44,276 nucleotides of DNA from contig CAYLJO010000020.1 in NCBI GenBank assembly GCA_964383905.1, positions 1 through 44,276 on the forward strand, written 5' to 3'. This stretch comes from CAYLJO01 sp964383905 (GTDB lineage Bacteria; Acidobacteriota; Blastocatellia; Pyrinomonadales; Pyrinomonadaceae). A program made the position numbers and the translations under genes. The notes beneath the pieces are model-generated. The model made no database searches. It worked only from the letters and a program-made list of their open reading frames with translations, and had not been told where the DNA came from. Shown here piece after piece: positions 26,496 to 34,065 of this stretch; position 1 is the stretch's first letter; each line of letters begins with the position of its first letter.

Positions 26496-26519
26496 CTATT
26501 CACCACATTAGCCGGCAAC

Positions 26520-26574
26520 CAGCAGTCACTCGCCAGTCTTGAGCTGACCACCGATTATTGACTGCTGATCGCTT
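26520..26574. repeat. Heptamer-type inverted repeat
   Basis: CAGCAGTCA (26520-26528) is exactly complementary to TGACTGCTG (26559-26567). The right half reads in 7-base steps with units ending in GA such as GAGCTGA and CTGCTGA. It lies in the divergent gap between coaBC and the next gene and may form a hairpin in either transcript. Confidence 0.55.
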
Positions 26575-26735
26575 CTTTATGTGAAAATGTAACACCGCTT
26601 TGGCGGGCATGCAACGAGCATGTATACCTTGGGAAAAGGGGATGCGGCGGGTGAGAAACGCCTGTGGTAAAATCTGTGAACCCAGCAATAACAGAACGGC
26701 GCAATTTAGTTTGACGGTTTTGATCGGGTAAAACA

Positions 26736-27320
26736 ATGATGCGTGGAATTGTGGTTGAATCTCTCGGCGTGCTGATCATCTTATGCGCATTCTTGACCGG
26801 CTTGGCTAACGGGCAAAGAGTCCATCATAGGTCGCAGGAAAAGGTATATGGGCCCGTGGTGCGCGCTTATCTCGACTATTTGCGCAACGAGCAGGAGGTT
26901 GTGGATGATCGGGTGAGCCGCCGCGAGGTCAGTGCGGCCTACTTTCGCCGCAACTCAAACCGCATTCGCGCCCTGCGCTTGACAGCGATTCGTATTGCTA
27001 AGGAGAGCCAGAATGATTACCTGCCGGAGTTGGAGGCGGTGGCCCGCGATGAGTTCGGCAACCTTTTCGAATCCCCGCCGAGCCCAGGCAGTTTACGTTC
27101 CGGCGAGGTTATTAATGATATGTTCAGATTTCTCGGTGTGGTTCGAAGGGGCGAACTCTTCTATGTCTTCGCGCGGCTCGATCCATACGAGCAAGCAGAG
27201 CTCAGCGAGAAAGAGAAATCTCAACGTGGGACCGATGCATCTGGTGGATCAGCTATGCCAATGCCCGCGGCGACGCATGGCACTATAACGAGTCGCCCGC
27301 GCCGCGCCAATGCCCCCTGA
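26736..27320 (+). CDS. Secreted protein of unknown function
   Basis: A 194-residue protein I do not recognise. The first ~26 residues form a signal peptide (hydrophobic VVESLGVLIILCAFLTGLANG, then QRVHHRSQ). The middle (~30-150) is rich in charged helices, with VYGPVVRAYLDYLRNEQEVVDDRVSRREVSAAYFRR at its start, followed by a segment predicted to be beta-like near FYVFARLDPYEQAE. The last ~35 residues are low-complexity and probably disordered. There is no Cys-rich or enzymatic motif. A TAAAAT extended -10 (TGGTAAAAT, 26665-26673) may drive it. Its stop overlaps the start of the next small gene, so the pair may be co-expressed. Confidence 0.65.
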   Translation: MMRGIVVESLGVLIILCAFLTGLANGQRVHHRSQEKVYGPVVRAYLDYLRNEQEVVDDRVSRREVSAAYFRRNSNRIRALRLTAIRIAKESQNDYLPELEAVARDEFGNLFESPPSPGSLRSGEVINDMFRFLGVVRRGELFYVFARLDPYEQAELSEKEKSQRGTDASGGSAMPMPAATHGTITSRPRRANAP

Positions 27321-27732
27321 GCGTATCAGGGACATACACCTTTGTGTCAACATGCGCCAGCCAACGCTCTTCGAAAAGGATGGAACGCGAAGCGCAATTA
27401 AGGCCGACCAAGTCGTGCTCTATGCGCTCGGCGACTTTCAATCGCGCGGGAAGGTTCTGGCCGAACGTGACCTGCCCCTGGATCGTTTGCGTGGTGCGCT
27501 CAAACGGGCGGCCGAAGCTTTCGGCCTCGAGGAGCTTGACGATCGGCAGGCAGTTGCGGTTCTAGGCTCACTCGGCGCCGCCGTCCGCCAGGTCCCCCCC
27601 TTCGTCGCCAAACACCCGTTTCGTGTCACCGCCCCTGCGGAGCTGGCCGAACGAGCGTATCAATTCTATCGAGAAATTGTTCAAGAGAAGGGGCGAAAGG
27701 GGACGGCGACGACCGGCGAAAATGCCCGGTAA
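27310..27732 (+). CDS. Small cytoplasmic protein of unknown function
   Basis: A 140-residue protein with no recognised domain. It has no signal peptide. The body is helical and contains LFEKDGTRSAIKADQVVLYALGDFQSRGKVLAERDLPLDRL, then a run of Ala-rich helices and a Lys/Arg tail. The drawn ATG overlaps the end of the preceding gene by 11 bases; an in-frame ATG at 27352 (MRQPTLFEK) may be the true start, since the preceding 14 residues look unstructured. Codon use resembles that of neighbouring genes. Function cannot be assigned; co-transcription with the secreted protein upstream is likely. Confidence 0.6.
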   Translation: MPPERIRDIHLCVNMRQPTLFEKDGTRSAIKADQVVLYALGDFQSRGKVLAERDLPLDRLRGALKRAAEAFGLEELDDRQAVAVLGSLGAAVRQVPPFVAKHPFRVTAPAELAERAYQFYREIVQEKGRKGTATTGENAR

Positions 27733-27759
27733 AACCTTAACAAATCGATTGTTCTGTGG

Positions 27760-27810
27760 GCTTTAATCTGATACTATCGGCGTCGTTCCATAAACTACTT
27801 AGATTAAAGC
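27760..27810. repeat. Perfect 10-bp inverted repeat upstream of the aspartylglucosaminidase-type gene
   Basis: GCTTTAATCT (27760-27769) and AGATTAAAGC (27801-27810) are exact complements separated by 31 bases, ending 36 bases before the next ATG. No T-run follows, so it is not a canonical terminator. It could be a protein-binding dyad or a hairpin in the leader. Confidence 0.5.
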
Positions 27811-27846
27811 GTTTCACACCGGCTTGGCGTTGAGGTCTCTCGACCA

Positions 27847-29058
27847 ATGAAAAGAGACGAAAGTCGCCGCAAATTCTTGGGAAATGCTGCCATCGGCTTG
27901 AGCGCTGCCGCGCTCGGAGCCAACCTGCGCGACACGAGTTTTGCCCGGCCTCAAGGGTCAGGCTCAAGCAATACATCAAGACGCGCCAAGCCACCCTTAT
28001 CCGTATCGAGCGCCAACGGTGTTGCCGCCGTGACGCGCGCCGTCGAGGAGATGCGACGTGGGGCCGATACACTTGATGCGGTGATAGCGGGCGTCAATAT
28101 CGTCGAACTCGATCCGAAGGACAACTCCGTCGGCTATGGGGGCCTGCCCAACGAACACGGCGAGGTTGAATTAGACGCCAGTGTCATGCATGGCCCGACA
28201 AGGCGCGCCGGCGCCGTCGCCGCCTTGCGCGGCGTGAAGACGCCCTCCAAAGTTGCCAAAGTCGTCATGGAGCGCACCGACCACATCCTGATCGTCGGCC
28301 AGGGCGCACGCGACTTTGCCACGGCGGAAGGCTTCGAAAATGTGAATCTTTTAACCGATGAATCACGCATCGCGTGGCTGCGCTGGAAAGAGACCCATTC
28401 GGAGAAATGGGGGCCGAGCCCTTACATACCTGCGCCTGCTTCGCCTGCGGGCCAGCGAAGGCTTGCCGAACGGTTAAGCCGGCCGAGCGAAGAACTGGCG
28501 GCCCGCTATGCTGACGGTAATGAGCTGAGGCGCGCCGAACTGCTCGCCTGGGCCGATCATGTTGCCCGTCACCCGCCTTACGGCACCATTAATTGCCTCG
28601 CGCTGGACATCTCTTTTGACATCAGCGGCGTCACGACGACGAGCGGCCTCGCGTGGAAAATTCCGGGTCGGGTGGGCGATTCACCGCTGATCGGCTGCGG
28701 CCTCTACGTGGATAACGAAGTCGGCGCGGCGGGCTCAACCGGGCGCGGCGAAGAGGTAATTTACATCAACGGCGCGCGCACGGTCGTCGAATATATGAAG
28801 CGCGGTATGTCGCCGGAGCAGGCCTGCCTGGAAGCTTTGAAGCTGATCGCCGCCCGTTACGGCAACGATCCGGCGAAGCTGAAAGATATTGACGTCAACT
28901 TTTACGCCCTTAATAAACGGGGGGAGTACGCGGGTGCCGCCATCTGGAGCCATTCGCTGACAGAGCGCGGCGAGTTTCGCAGAAGGCATTTCGCTGTCGA
29001 CGAAGGCGCGGGCGGACGCCTGCTTGAGAGCTCATATTTGCTCGAGCGGCACGCGTGA
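27847..29058 (+). CDS. N4-(beta-N-acetylglucosaminyl)-L-asparaginase / isoaspartyl-peptidase-type Ntn hydrolase, Tat-exported
   Basis: A 403-residue member of the aspartylglucosaminidase/asparaginase-2 family, which cleaves itself to expose an N-terminal Thr nucleophile. The N-terminus RRKFLGNAAIGLSAAALG is a twin-arginine signal, so the folded precursor is likely exported to the periplasm. The family body starts LSVSSANGVAAV; VGYGGLPNEHGEVELDASVM and GAVAALRGVKTP are typical. The probable cleavage/nucleophile site is YGTINCLALD (Thr), and GDSPLIGCGLYVDNEVGAAGSTG matches the substrate-binding region. The family acts on glycoasparagine or isoaspartyl bonds; which one here is not decided. It has a spaced dyad upstream and no operon partner in close contact. 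Confidence 0.9.
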   Translation: MKRDESRRKFLGNAAIGLSAAALGANLRDTSFARPQGSGSSNTSRRAKPPLSVSSANGVAAVTRAVEEMRRGADTLDAVIAGVNIVELDPKDNSVGYGGLPNEHGEVELDASVMHGPTRRAGAVAALRGVKTPSKVAKVVMERTDHILIVGQGARDFATAEGFENVNLLTDESRIAWLRWKETHSEKWGPSPYIPAPASPAGQRRLAERLSRPSEELAARYADGNELRRAELLAWADHVARHPPYGTINCLALDISFDISGVTTTSGLAWKIPGRVGDSPLIGCGLYVDNEVGAAGSTGRGEEVIYINGARTVVEYMKRGMSPEQACLEALKLIAARYGNDPAKLKDIDVNFYALNKRGEYAGAAIWSHSLTERGEFRRRHFAVDEGAGGRLLESSYLLERHA

Positions 29059-29147
29059 AAGTCCCGGGGAGAGGAGTGCGGCGGCACATCGCTTGCTGCC
29101 GGAAGTTCCAGGCAGTTCCGGGTGTAGGGGTTTAAGGTAAATGTTTG

Positions 29148-29355
29148 TTGACACAGGGGCTAGATTCGTGTAAAAAGGCCAGGATATTGTAGCCCACAGT
29201 GGCTCATCATACCTGCTTTTTTACGGGATGTTCCGCGCGGGCGTTTTTTGCACTATCGAGACGGGTCTGGCGAGAAAGACACTAAACCGTCTCCCGCGGA
29301 TCTAAAGGGATTTCGCGGCGCGCGCTTAAAACTTTTGGTTCACATTACGGGAGGA
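29148..29355 (+). promoter_or_regulatory. Promoter and structured leader of the FecR-like gene
   Basis: The 303-base gap 29059-29361 holds a good promoter, TTGACA (29148-29153) and TAAAAA (29171-29176) at 17 bases, giving a leader of about 180 bases. Within it GAGACGG (29258-29264) pairs with CCGTCTC (29287-29293), and CCGCGGA (29294-29300) pairs with TTCGCGG (29312-29318) with one wobble, so two hairpins abut. The ribosome site GGGAGGA is at 29349-29355. It matches no riboswitch class I recognise. Upstream, at 29099-29121, there is a small CCGGAA/TTCCGG dyad. Confidence 0.6.
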
Positions 29356-29361
29356 AACTTA

Positions 29362-30090
29362 ATGATCAGCAGAACTTGGAGCCGCAAGTCCATCGCGGTC
29401 TGCTTAGCGGTCGCCATCTTGAGCTTGTACTCGATGGTAGTGCTGGCGGCCCCGGGACAACAGAGGCAGACAGGACCATCAGGCGAATTGTCCGTTTCTG
29501 GGCAAGTCACCGTCAATGGCCAGAGCGCAATTTCCGGTGCGACAGTCTTTTCAGACAGCACCATCGCTACGGCGCCGAATTCCAGCGCCACCGTGAGCCT
29601 CGGTAAACTTGGCCGCGTTGAGTTGCTACCGGCTTCCAGCATCAAACTCAGTTTCACCGAGACGAGCATTATGGGCTCGCTGGATGCTGGGCGCGCGCGC
29701 GTCTCGACGCCTGCGGGCGTGTCGGTCAACATTTCAACAAAAGATGGCACGGTCGTCGCCAAGGGCGACCAACCGACCGCCTTTACGGTTGACACTGAAT
29801 GCGGCAACACGGTTGTCGCTACCCAGACGGGTCAAGCCGAGCTGCGCGCCGGCGATAAGTCACAGCAGGTGGCGGCGGGCCAGGATGCATCAGCCGGGCA
29901 GGCTCAGCCGGGCACGCGTTGCACGCGCCTTACCCAGTCTACCGGTTTTGGCGCGTTGCACGGCGGCGCGTTGCTGGCCCTACTGGCTGCCGCCGGTGGC
30001 GCGATTGTAGCGGCGATTATTGCCGCAACTCGTCACAACGATATAAACTTCGGTGGTGGCGGGGTCACGGTTGTCAGCCCGACTAGATAA
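29362..30090 (+). CDS. Secreted FecR-domain-like protein, function unknown
   Basis: A 242-residue exported protein. The ATG at 29362 follows GGGAGGA; a longer TTG reading back to 29248 crosses the leader hairpins and is rejected. The signal peptide (RKSIAVCLAVAILSLYSMVVLAA) is followed by a FecR-like beta domain: VTVNGQSAISGATVFSDSTIATAPNSSATVSL sets up the repeat, with VSTPAGVSVNISTKDGTVVA later, as in FecR/LPS-transport-like folds. Two Cys residues (ECGNT and GTRCTR) may form a disulfide. Near the C-terminus a hydrophobic Ala/Gly helix (GALLALLAAAGGAIVAAIIAA) suggests membrane attachment. There is no FecI-type sigma factor next to it, so a signalling role is not supported. Confidence 0.75.
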   Translation: MISRTWSRKSIAVCLAVAILSLYSMVVLAAPGQQRQTGPSGELSVSGQVTVNGQSAISGATVFSDSTIATAPNSSATVSLGKLGRVELLPASSIKLSFTETSIMGSLDAGRARVSTPAGVSVNISTKDGTVVAKGDQPTAFTVDTECGNTVVATQTGQAELRAGDKSQQVAAGQDASAGQAQPGTRCTRLTQSTGFGALHGGALLALLAAAGGAIVAAIIAATRHNDINFGGGGVTVVSPTR

Positions 30091-30111
30091 CCGTTATCTG
30101 ATTAACCCACT

Positions 30112-30136
30112 GCCGTGTATCCTCTTTGCACACGGC
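30112..30136. repeat. Small perfect hairpin after the FecR-like gene
   Basis: GCCGTGT (30112-30118) is complementary to ACACGGC (30130-30136). It lies between the FecR-like stop and the strong terminator at 30154. It has no T-run and may be an accessory hairpin. Confidence 0.4.
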
Positions 30137-30153
30137 CGTTGAGTGAGCTATCG

Positions 30154-30198
30154 CCTTGCGGGTCACGCGCCGAGATATCGCGTGACCCGCAAGGTTTT
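30154..30198 (+). terminator. Strong hairpin terminator after the FecR-like gene
   Basis: A perfect 16-bp stem (30154-30169 with 30179-30194) encloses a 9-base loop and is followed by TTTT. It begins 63 bases after the FecR-like stop and ends 41 bases before ugd, so it should separate the two transcripts. The T-run is short. Confidence 0.8.
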
Positions 30199-30239
30199 GC
30201 ATGTAATTAGGAGAACCTCTCAAGCAGCGTTGGTCGAGA

Positions 30240-31538
30240 ATGCATATCGCGGTTATTGGCACTGGCTATGTCGGTTTAGTGACGGGCGCATGTTTCGCCG
30301 AGTTTGGCGTTGAGGTGACTTGCGTTGATATAGACGCGGAAAAGATCACGCGTTTAGCCAGCGGCATGATACCAATCTATGAGCCCGGCCTCGAACAGTT
30401 AGTCGAAAGAAATACCCACGCCGGCCGGCTGCGTTTCACCACCGAAATTAAATCCGCAGTTGAGCAGGCGTTGGTTATCTTTCTTGCCGTCGGCACGCCG
30501 GCGAAAGAGGACGGCGCTCCCGATCTGCGTTACATAAATGAAGCGGCACGCTCTGTGGCCGAGCATATGAATGGCTACAAAGTGATCGTCACAAAATCCA
30601 CAGTGCCGATCGGGACGGGCGAGCATTTGCGCCGCCTCATACGCGAGCATCAGAAGACGCGCGTGAATTTCGGCATTGTCTCTAACCCGGAATTCTTACG
30701 CGAGGGGGCGGCGATAAATGATTTTATGCGTCCGGATCGCGTCGTCATCGGCAGCCGGGACGAAGAAGCCATTGCCATTATGCGGGACCTCTACCGCCCC
30801 TTGTACCTGATCGAAGCCCCTTTTGTCATTACTTCATTGGAAGGCGCCGAGCTGATCAAATACGCGGCCAACGCGTTTCTCGCGACCAAGATCTCATTCA
30901 TCAATGAAATAGCCAATTTGTGCGACCGCATCGGCTGCGATGTGCACGACGTGGCTCGCGCGATCGGCATGGACCGGCGGATCGGCGGCAAGTTCCTGCA
31001 TCCCGGCCCGGGCTTTGGCGGCTCCTGCTTTCCCAAAGATACGCGCGCCCTCGCATCAGTGGCACATGAGTTTGGCTGTGAGTCACATATCGTCAACGCC
31101 GTCATTGAAGTCAACCGCCGGCAGCGGGCGGCGATGGTCCCGAAAATTGAAAAGCTCGTCGGCAATCTCAAGGGGAAGAGGATCGCTGTGCTCGGGCTCG
31201 CGTTCAAGCCCGAGACGGATGATATGCGCGAAGCACCCTCGATCGACATTATCAAGGGGCTCATCGAGCGCGGCGCGGCGGTGCGCGCCTTTGATCCGGT
31301 CGCGATGCCGGAAGCGGTAAAAATTCTGCCCGGCATTGTCTACGCGGAAGATGAGTATGTGGCAGTCACAGGAGCCGATGCGCTCATATTCGTCACGGAG
31401 TGGAATCAGTTCCGTGCGCTTGATATGAAGCGTATACGCGATCTGATGACCAGCCCGAAGATTGCCGACTTACGCAATATTTATGAACCGGCGGCCATGC
31501 GCGAGCTTGGTTTTGATTACGTTGGAGTCGGAAGATAA
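30240..31538 (+). CDS. ugd: UDP-glucose 6-dehydrogenase
   Basis: A 432-residue UDP-glucose/GDP-mannose dehydrogenase family enzyme that oxidises UDP-glucose to UDP-glucuronate. The NAD-binding motif GTGYVGLVTGACFAEFG opens the protein; the catalytic Cys263 lies in GPGFGGSCFPKDTRAL, and the conserved Lys in KYAANAFLATKISF is present. The C-terminal UDP-binding domain has VLGLAFKPETDDMREAPS. Length is typical of TuaD/Ugd. The ATG at 30240 is the natural start; the ribosome site is weak. It is followed 72 bases later by a UDP-sugar 4-epimerase, so the pair likely feeds polysaccharide or LPS synthesis. Confidence 0.94.
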   Translation: MHIAVIGTGYVGLVTGACFAEFGVEVTCVDIDAEKITRLASGMIPIYEPGLEQLVERNTHAGRLRFTTEIKSAVEQALVIFLAVGTPAKEDGAPDLRYINEAARSVAEHMNGYKVIVTKSTVPIGTGEHLRRLIREHQKTRVNFGIVSNPEFLREGAAINDFMRPDRVVIGSRDEEAIAIMRDLYRPLYLIEAPFVITSLEGAELIKYAANAFLATKISFINEIANLCDRIGCDVHDVARAIGMDRRIGGKFLHPGPGFGGSCFPKDTRALASVAHEFGCESHIVNAVIEVNRRQRAAMVPKIEKLVGNLKGKRIAVLGLAFKPETDDMREAPSIDIIKGLIERGAAVRAFDPVAMPEAVKILPGIVYAEDEYVAVTGADALIFVTEWNQFRALDMKRIRDLMTSPKIADLRNIYEPAAMRELGFDYVGVGR

Positions 31539-31548
31539 ATCTAAGTAA

Positions 31549-31608
31549 TTAGTAGTCAGTAATCAGTAAAAACGTCTGATAGCTGACTACTGACTACTAA
31601 CTACTGGC
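31549..31608. repeat. Heptamer-built inverted repeat between ugd and the epimerase gene
   Basis: The left half is built of 7-base units (AGTAGTC at 31551, AGTAATC at 31558, AGTAAAA at 31565); the right half consists of their complements (TGACTAC at 31584 and 31591, TAACTAC at 31598). Arms 31549-31567 and 31582-31600 pair over 19 bases with two mismatches. It fills most of the 72-base gap and ends almost at the next start codon. Confidence 0.75.
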
Positions 31609-31610
31609 TT

Positions 31611-32576
31611 ATGGGTCTTTCAGGAATAGCACTGGTCACCGGGGGGGCGGGATTTATCGGGTCGCACATTGCTGCTGCTCTTGTGGCAAGGGGGGCGCGG
31701 GTGCGTGTGATTGACGATCTCTCCACCGGGCATCGCGAAAACCTGGAGGAAATCGGCGGTCAGATCGATTTTACACAGGCGAGTCTCGCCGACGACGGCG
31801 CGACGCGGCAAGCATTAGAGGATGTGGAACTGGTGTTTCACGAAGCGGCTATTCCGTCTGTGCCGCGCTCGGTTGATAACCCGCGTGCCACCCATGCGGC
31901 CTGCGTCGATGCAACCTTTTCGCTGCTTCTGGCAGCACGTGATCAGAGGGTGCGTCGCGTGGTTTACGCTGCATCCAGTTCCGCATACGGAGATCAGCCG
32001 ACGCTGCCGAAAACAGAAGAGATGCGGCCCGAACCGCTTTCACCTTACGCCGTCGCGAAACTCGTCGGCGAATATTACTGCCAGGTTTTTACGCGTGTCT
32101 ACGCGCTTGAGACCGTATCTTTGCGCTACTTCAACGTCTTTGGCCCACGTCAAGACCCGAGCTCGCAGTATTCAGGCGTAATTTCGCGGTTCATCAGCTC
32201 GCTGCTCAGTAATCAACAGCCGGTGATTTTTGGTGACGGCGAGCAATCGCGAGATTTTACTTATATATCGAACGCGGTTGACGCAAACCTGTTGGCTGCC
32301 GAGACAAAGGAGGGGGTCGGGCACGTTATTAATGTTGCAAACGGTCAACGAACCACTCTCAACCAGCTCCTGGAGGTATTGAAAAACATTACCGGCCAGA
32401 CACAGGTCAAGGCAGATTACAGGGGGCCGCGCGCGGGCGATGTGCGCCACAGCCTTGCAGATATCAAGCAAGCGCGAAAACTGTTGGGCTACGAGCCGCG
32501 CGTCGGCCTCGAAGAAGGTTTACGTTTGACGATTGAATGGTGGCAACAGAGCCGTTTCGCGAGAATTGGGATCTAA
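31611..32576 (+). CDS. UDP-glucose/UDP-N-acetylglucosamine 4-epimerase-type NAD-dependent epimerase
   Basis: A 321-residue extended SDR epimerase. The Rossmann motif TGGAGFIGSH is at the N-terminus; the catalytic set is complete, with Ser in AASSSAYGD and the YAVAK pair (YxxxK). AAIPSVPRSVDNP and SLRYFNVFGPRQDPSSQYSGVI are features of the WbpP/Gne-like group that accept UDP-GlcNAc as well as UDP-Glc, so the substrate may be N-acetylated. DVRHSLADIKQA near the C-terminus is also typical. The ATG at 31611 begins right after the inverted repeat, without a visible ribosome site. It probably works with ugd in supplying sugars for surface glycans. Confidence 0.9.
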   Translation: MGLSGIALVTGGAGFIGSHIAAALVARGARVRVIDDLSTGHRENLEEIGGQIDFTQASLADDGATRQALEDVELVFHEAAIPSVPRSVDNPRATHAACVDATFSLLLAARDQRVRRVVYAASSSAYGDQPTLPKTEEMRPEPLSPYAVAKLVGEYYCQVFTRVYALETVSLRYFNVFGPRQDPSSQYSGVISRFISSLLSNQQPVIFGDGEQSRDFTYISNAVDANLLAAETKEGVGHVINVANGQRTTLNQLLEVLKNITGQTQVKADYRGPRAGDVRHSLADIKQARKLLGYEPRVGLEEGLRLTIEWWQQSRFARIGI

Positions 32577-32638
32577 ATCTACCTCTATTTGATTGCCGGC
32601 TCAGATCTGTTCGTAAGGCTCCCGGAGAGCCCGGCCCG

Positions 32639-33685
32639 TCAGCTTTCAACCATCCGGCGCAAGCTCTCCGTGTAGGGTTGGCGCGCGACGCCCTTGTCCG
32701 TAATGATTGCGGTGATTAGCTCGTTCGGGGTGACATCGAATGCCGGATTATGAACCGCGATGCCCTCAGGCGCGAGTCGCTGGTCGCGGACGTGTGTGAC
32801 TTCGCGTGTGTCGCGTTCTTCGATGGGAATCTCTTCACCGGAAGCGAGCGAGAGGTCGAGCGTCGAGACGGGCGCAGCAACGTAAAAGGGAATGTCGTGC
32901 TGGCGTGCGAGTACGGCGACCATATAAGTCCCGATCTTGTTCGCCGTGTCACCGTTGGCCGCAATGCGGTCTGCGCCGACGACAACCGCGTCAACTTTAC
33001 CCTGTTTCATCACGTGCCCCGCCATGTTATCCGTAATCAGTGTGACCGGTATATCATCTTTGTTTAATTCCCATGCGGTGAGGCGTGCGCCCTGGAGAAA
33101 CGGGCGCGTTTCGTCAGCGATGACTGCGACACGCTTGCCCGCGTCGCGCGCGCCGCGGATGACGCCGAGAGCCGTCCCGTAGTCGCCGGCCGTGGCGAGC
33201 GCACCGGCATTGCAGTGTGTCAGCACGGTCGCCCCGTCGGGCAGCAGTTCGCCACCAAAACGACCTAGCGAGCGATTGGCTGCAAGATCCTCGTCGAAGA
33301 TCGTTTGCGCCTCGGCGACGAGGATGCCCTTGATCTCGTCAACCCCCTTATTCTGCGATTTGGCGCGGCGGAGGGCTTCGCGCATACGCTCAACGGCCCA
33401 GAAAAGATTGACCGCCGTCGGGCGTGTTTTCGACATCACATCGCACATGTAATCGAAATCGTATTCGAGGTCGGCGACCGACGTTCCTACAGACTGGCTT
33501 GCGCCGAGCGCGAGACCCATCGCGGCTGAAACGCCGATCGCCGGGGCACCGCGCACGACCATCTTCTTAATCGCTTCTGCCACCTCTTCATAAGAACGCA
33601 GCATCAGATACTTCTCTTCAGTTGGCAGAAGACGCTGATCGATCATGCGGACGCCTTCACCTGTCCATTCGACAGTCTTAATCAT
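32639..33685 (-). CDS. mtnA: S-methyl-5-thioribose-1-phosphate isomerase
   Basis: A 348-residue MtnA, an eIF2B-like isomerase of the methionine salvage pathway that converts methylthioribose-1-phosphate to methylthioribulose-1-phosphate. RGAPAIGVSAAMGLAL, SKTRPTAVNLFWA, the active-site Cys in VLTHCNAGALATAGDYGTAL and Asp in VVVGADRIAANGDTANKIGTY are all present, as is AAPVSTLDL near the end. The ATG at 33685 is 14 bases after a strong AGGAGG (33700-33705 on the opposite strand), a long spacing, with a dyad covering the start codon. No other mtn genes are in the window. Confidence 0.93.
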   Translation of the reverse strand: MIKTVEWTGEGVRMIDQRLLPTEEKYLMLRSYEEVAEAIKKMVVRGAPAIGVSAAMGLALGASQSVGTSVADLEYDFDYMCDVMSKTRPTAVNLFWAVERMREALRRAKSQNKGVDEIKGILVAEAQTIFDEDLAANRSLGRFGGELLPDGATVLTHCNAGALATAGDYGTALGVIRGARDAGKRVAVIADETRPFLQGARLTAWELNKDDIPVTLITDNMAGHVMKQGKVDAVVVGADRIAANGDTANKIGTYMVAVLARQHDIPFYVAAPVSTLDLSLASGEEIPIEERDTREVTHVRDQRLAPEGIAVHNPAFDVTPNELITAIITDKGVARQPYTESLRRMVES

Positions 33686-33705
33686 TGTTTACAATGCTCC
33701 CTCCT
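33683..33705 (-). promoter_or_regulatory. mtnA ribosome site and start-codon dyad
   Basis: On the minus strand AGGAGG lies well upstream of the mtnA ATG. Between them CATTGT/ACAATG form an inverted repeat (33683-33688 and 33691-33696) that includes the start codon itself. Pairing would put the ATG in a 6-bp hairpin right after the ribosome site, or the dyad could be a protein-binding site. Confidence 0.45.
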
Positions 33706-33727
33706 AAGAAGAGTAAGCACGTATCTT

Positions 33728-33810
33728 ACAAGGCACAAGGCAAAAGTAAAAAGGAAATATTAGAATCGCTTGTGCCTTGATGCTCTCCCTTCAATTCTGC
33801 CTGCTGCCTT
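33728..33810. repeat. Heptamer-built inverted repeat upstream of the btuF riboswitch
   Basis: ACAAGGC occurs twice in tandem (33728, 33735), followed by AAAAGTA and AAAAGGA units; the right half carries complementary units such as TTGTGCC and TGCCTTT. CAAGGCACAAG (33729-33739) and CTTGTGCCTTG (33769-33779) pair perfectly over 11 bases. It lies in the 513-base gap between divergent mtnA and btuF. Confidence 0.7.
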
Positions 33811-33813
33811 TAT

Positions 33814-33841
33814 TTGACACTCCGGCGGCGCGCATGATAAC
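33814..33841 (+). promoter_or_regulatory. Promoter of the B12 riboswitch-btuFCD transcript
   Basis: TTGACA (33814-33819) and GATAAC (33836-33841) are 16 bases apart, placing the start near 33848, about 60 bases before the riboswitch P1. A small hairpin (GCTCTTT/AAAGAGC, 33884-33902) lies between. Confidence 0.6.
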
Positions 33842-33907
33842 GTCCGGGCTTCAGTTAAGGGGAATGAAGATGTTTCGTTCCCGGCTCTTTTCATTAAAGA
33901 GCGTCCG

Positions 33908-34065
33908 GGTGTCCTGCGTTAAGCGGGAAGAATAGGGAAGCGGGTGTAAATCCCGCGCGGTCGCGCCACTGTAAGGAGAGAAGCCGCCGGTAGGCCTGCC
34001 GAGTTGAAGCAGGTACTTACCGCCGCTCGGCGAATTACTCCAAGCCAGGAGACCTGCCCGACGCC
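33908..34065 (+). promoter_or_regulatory. Cobalamin riboswitch upstream of btuF
   Basis: The conserved core is present: GGGAAGCGGGTGTAAATCCC, then CGCCACTGTAAGGAG, and the B12 box GCCAGGAGACCTGCC at 34044-34058. Flanks GGTGTC (33908-33913) and GACGCC (34060-34065) pair as P1. No T-run follows, so control is probably translational: CCTCGCG at 34082-34088 is complementary to CGCGAGG at 34162-34168, which contains the first ribosome site downstream. Binding of adenosyl- or another cobalamin would lower expression of B12 uptake genes, as in this family. Confidence 0.93.

Noticed and set aside
29177..29361. Cyclic-di-GMP or guanidine riboswitch in the FecR-like leader
   Set aside because: Hairpins are present, but the conserved core sequences of those classes are missing.
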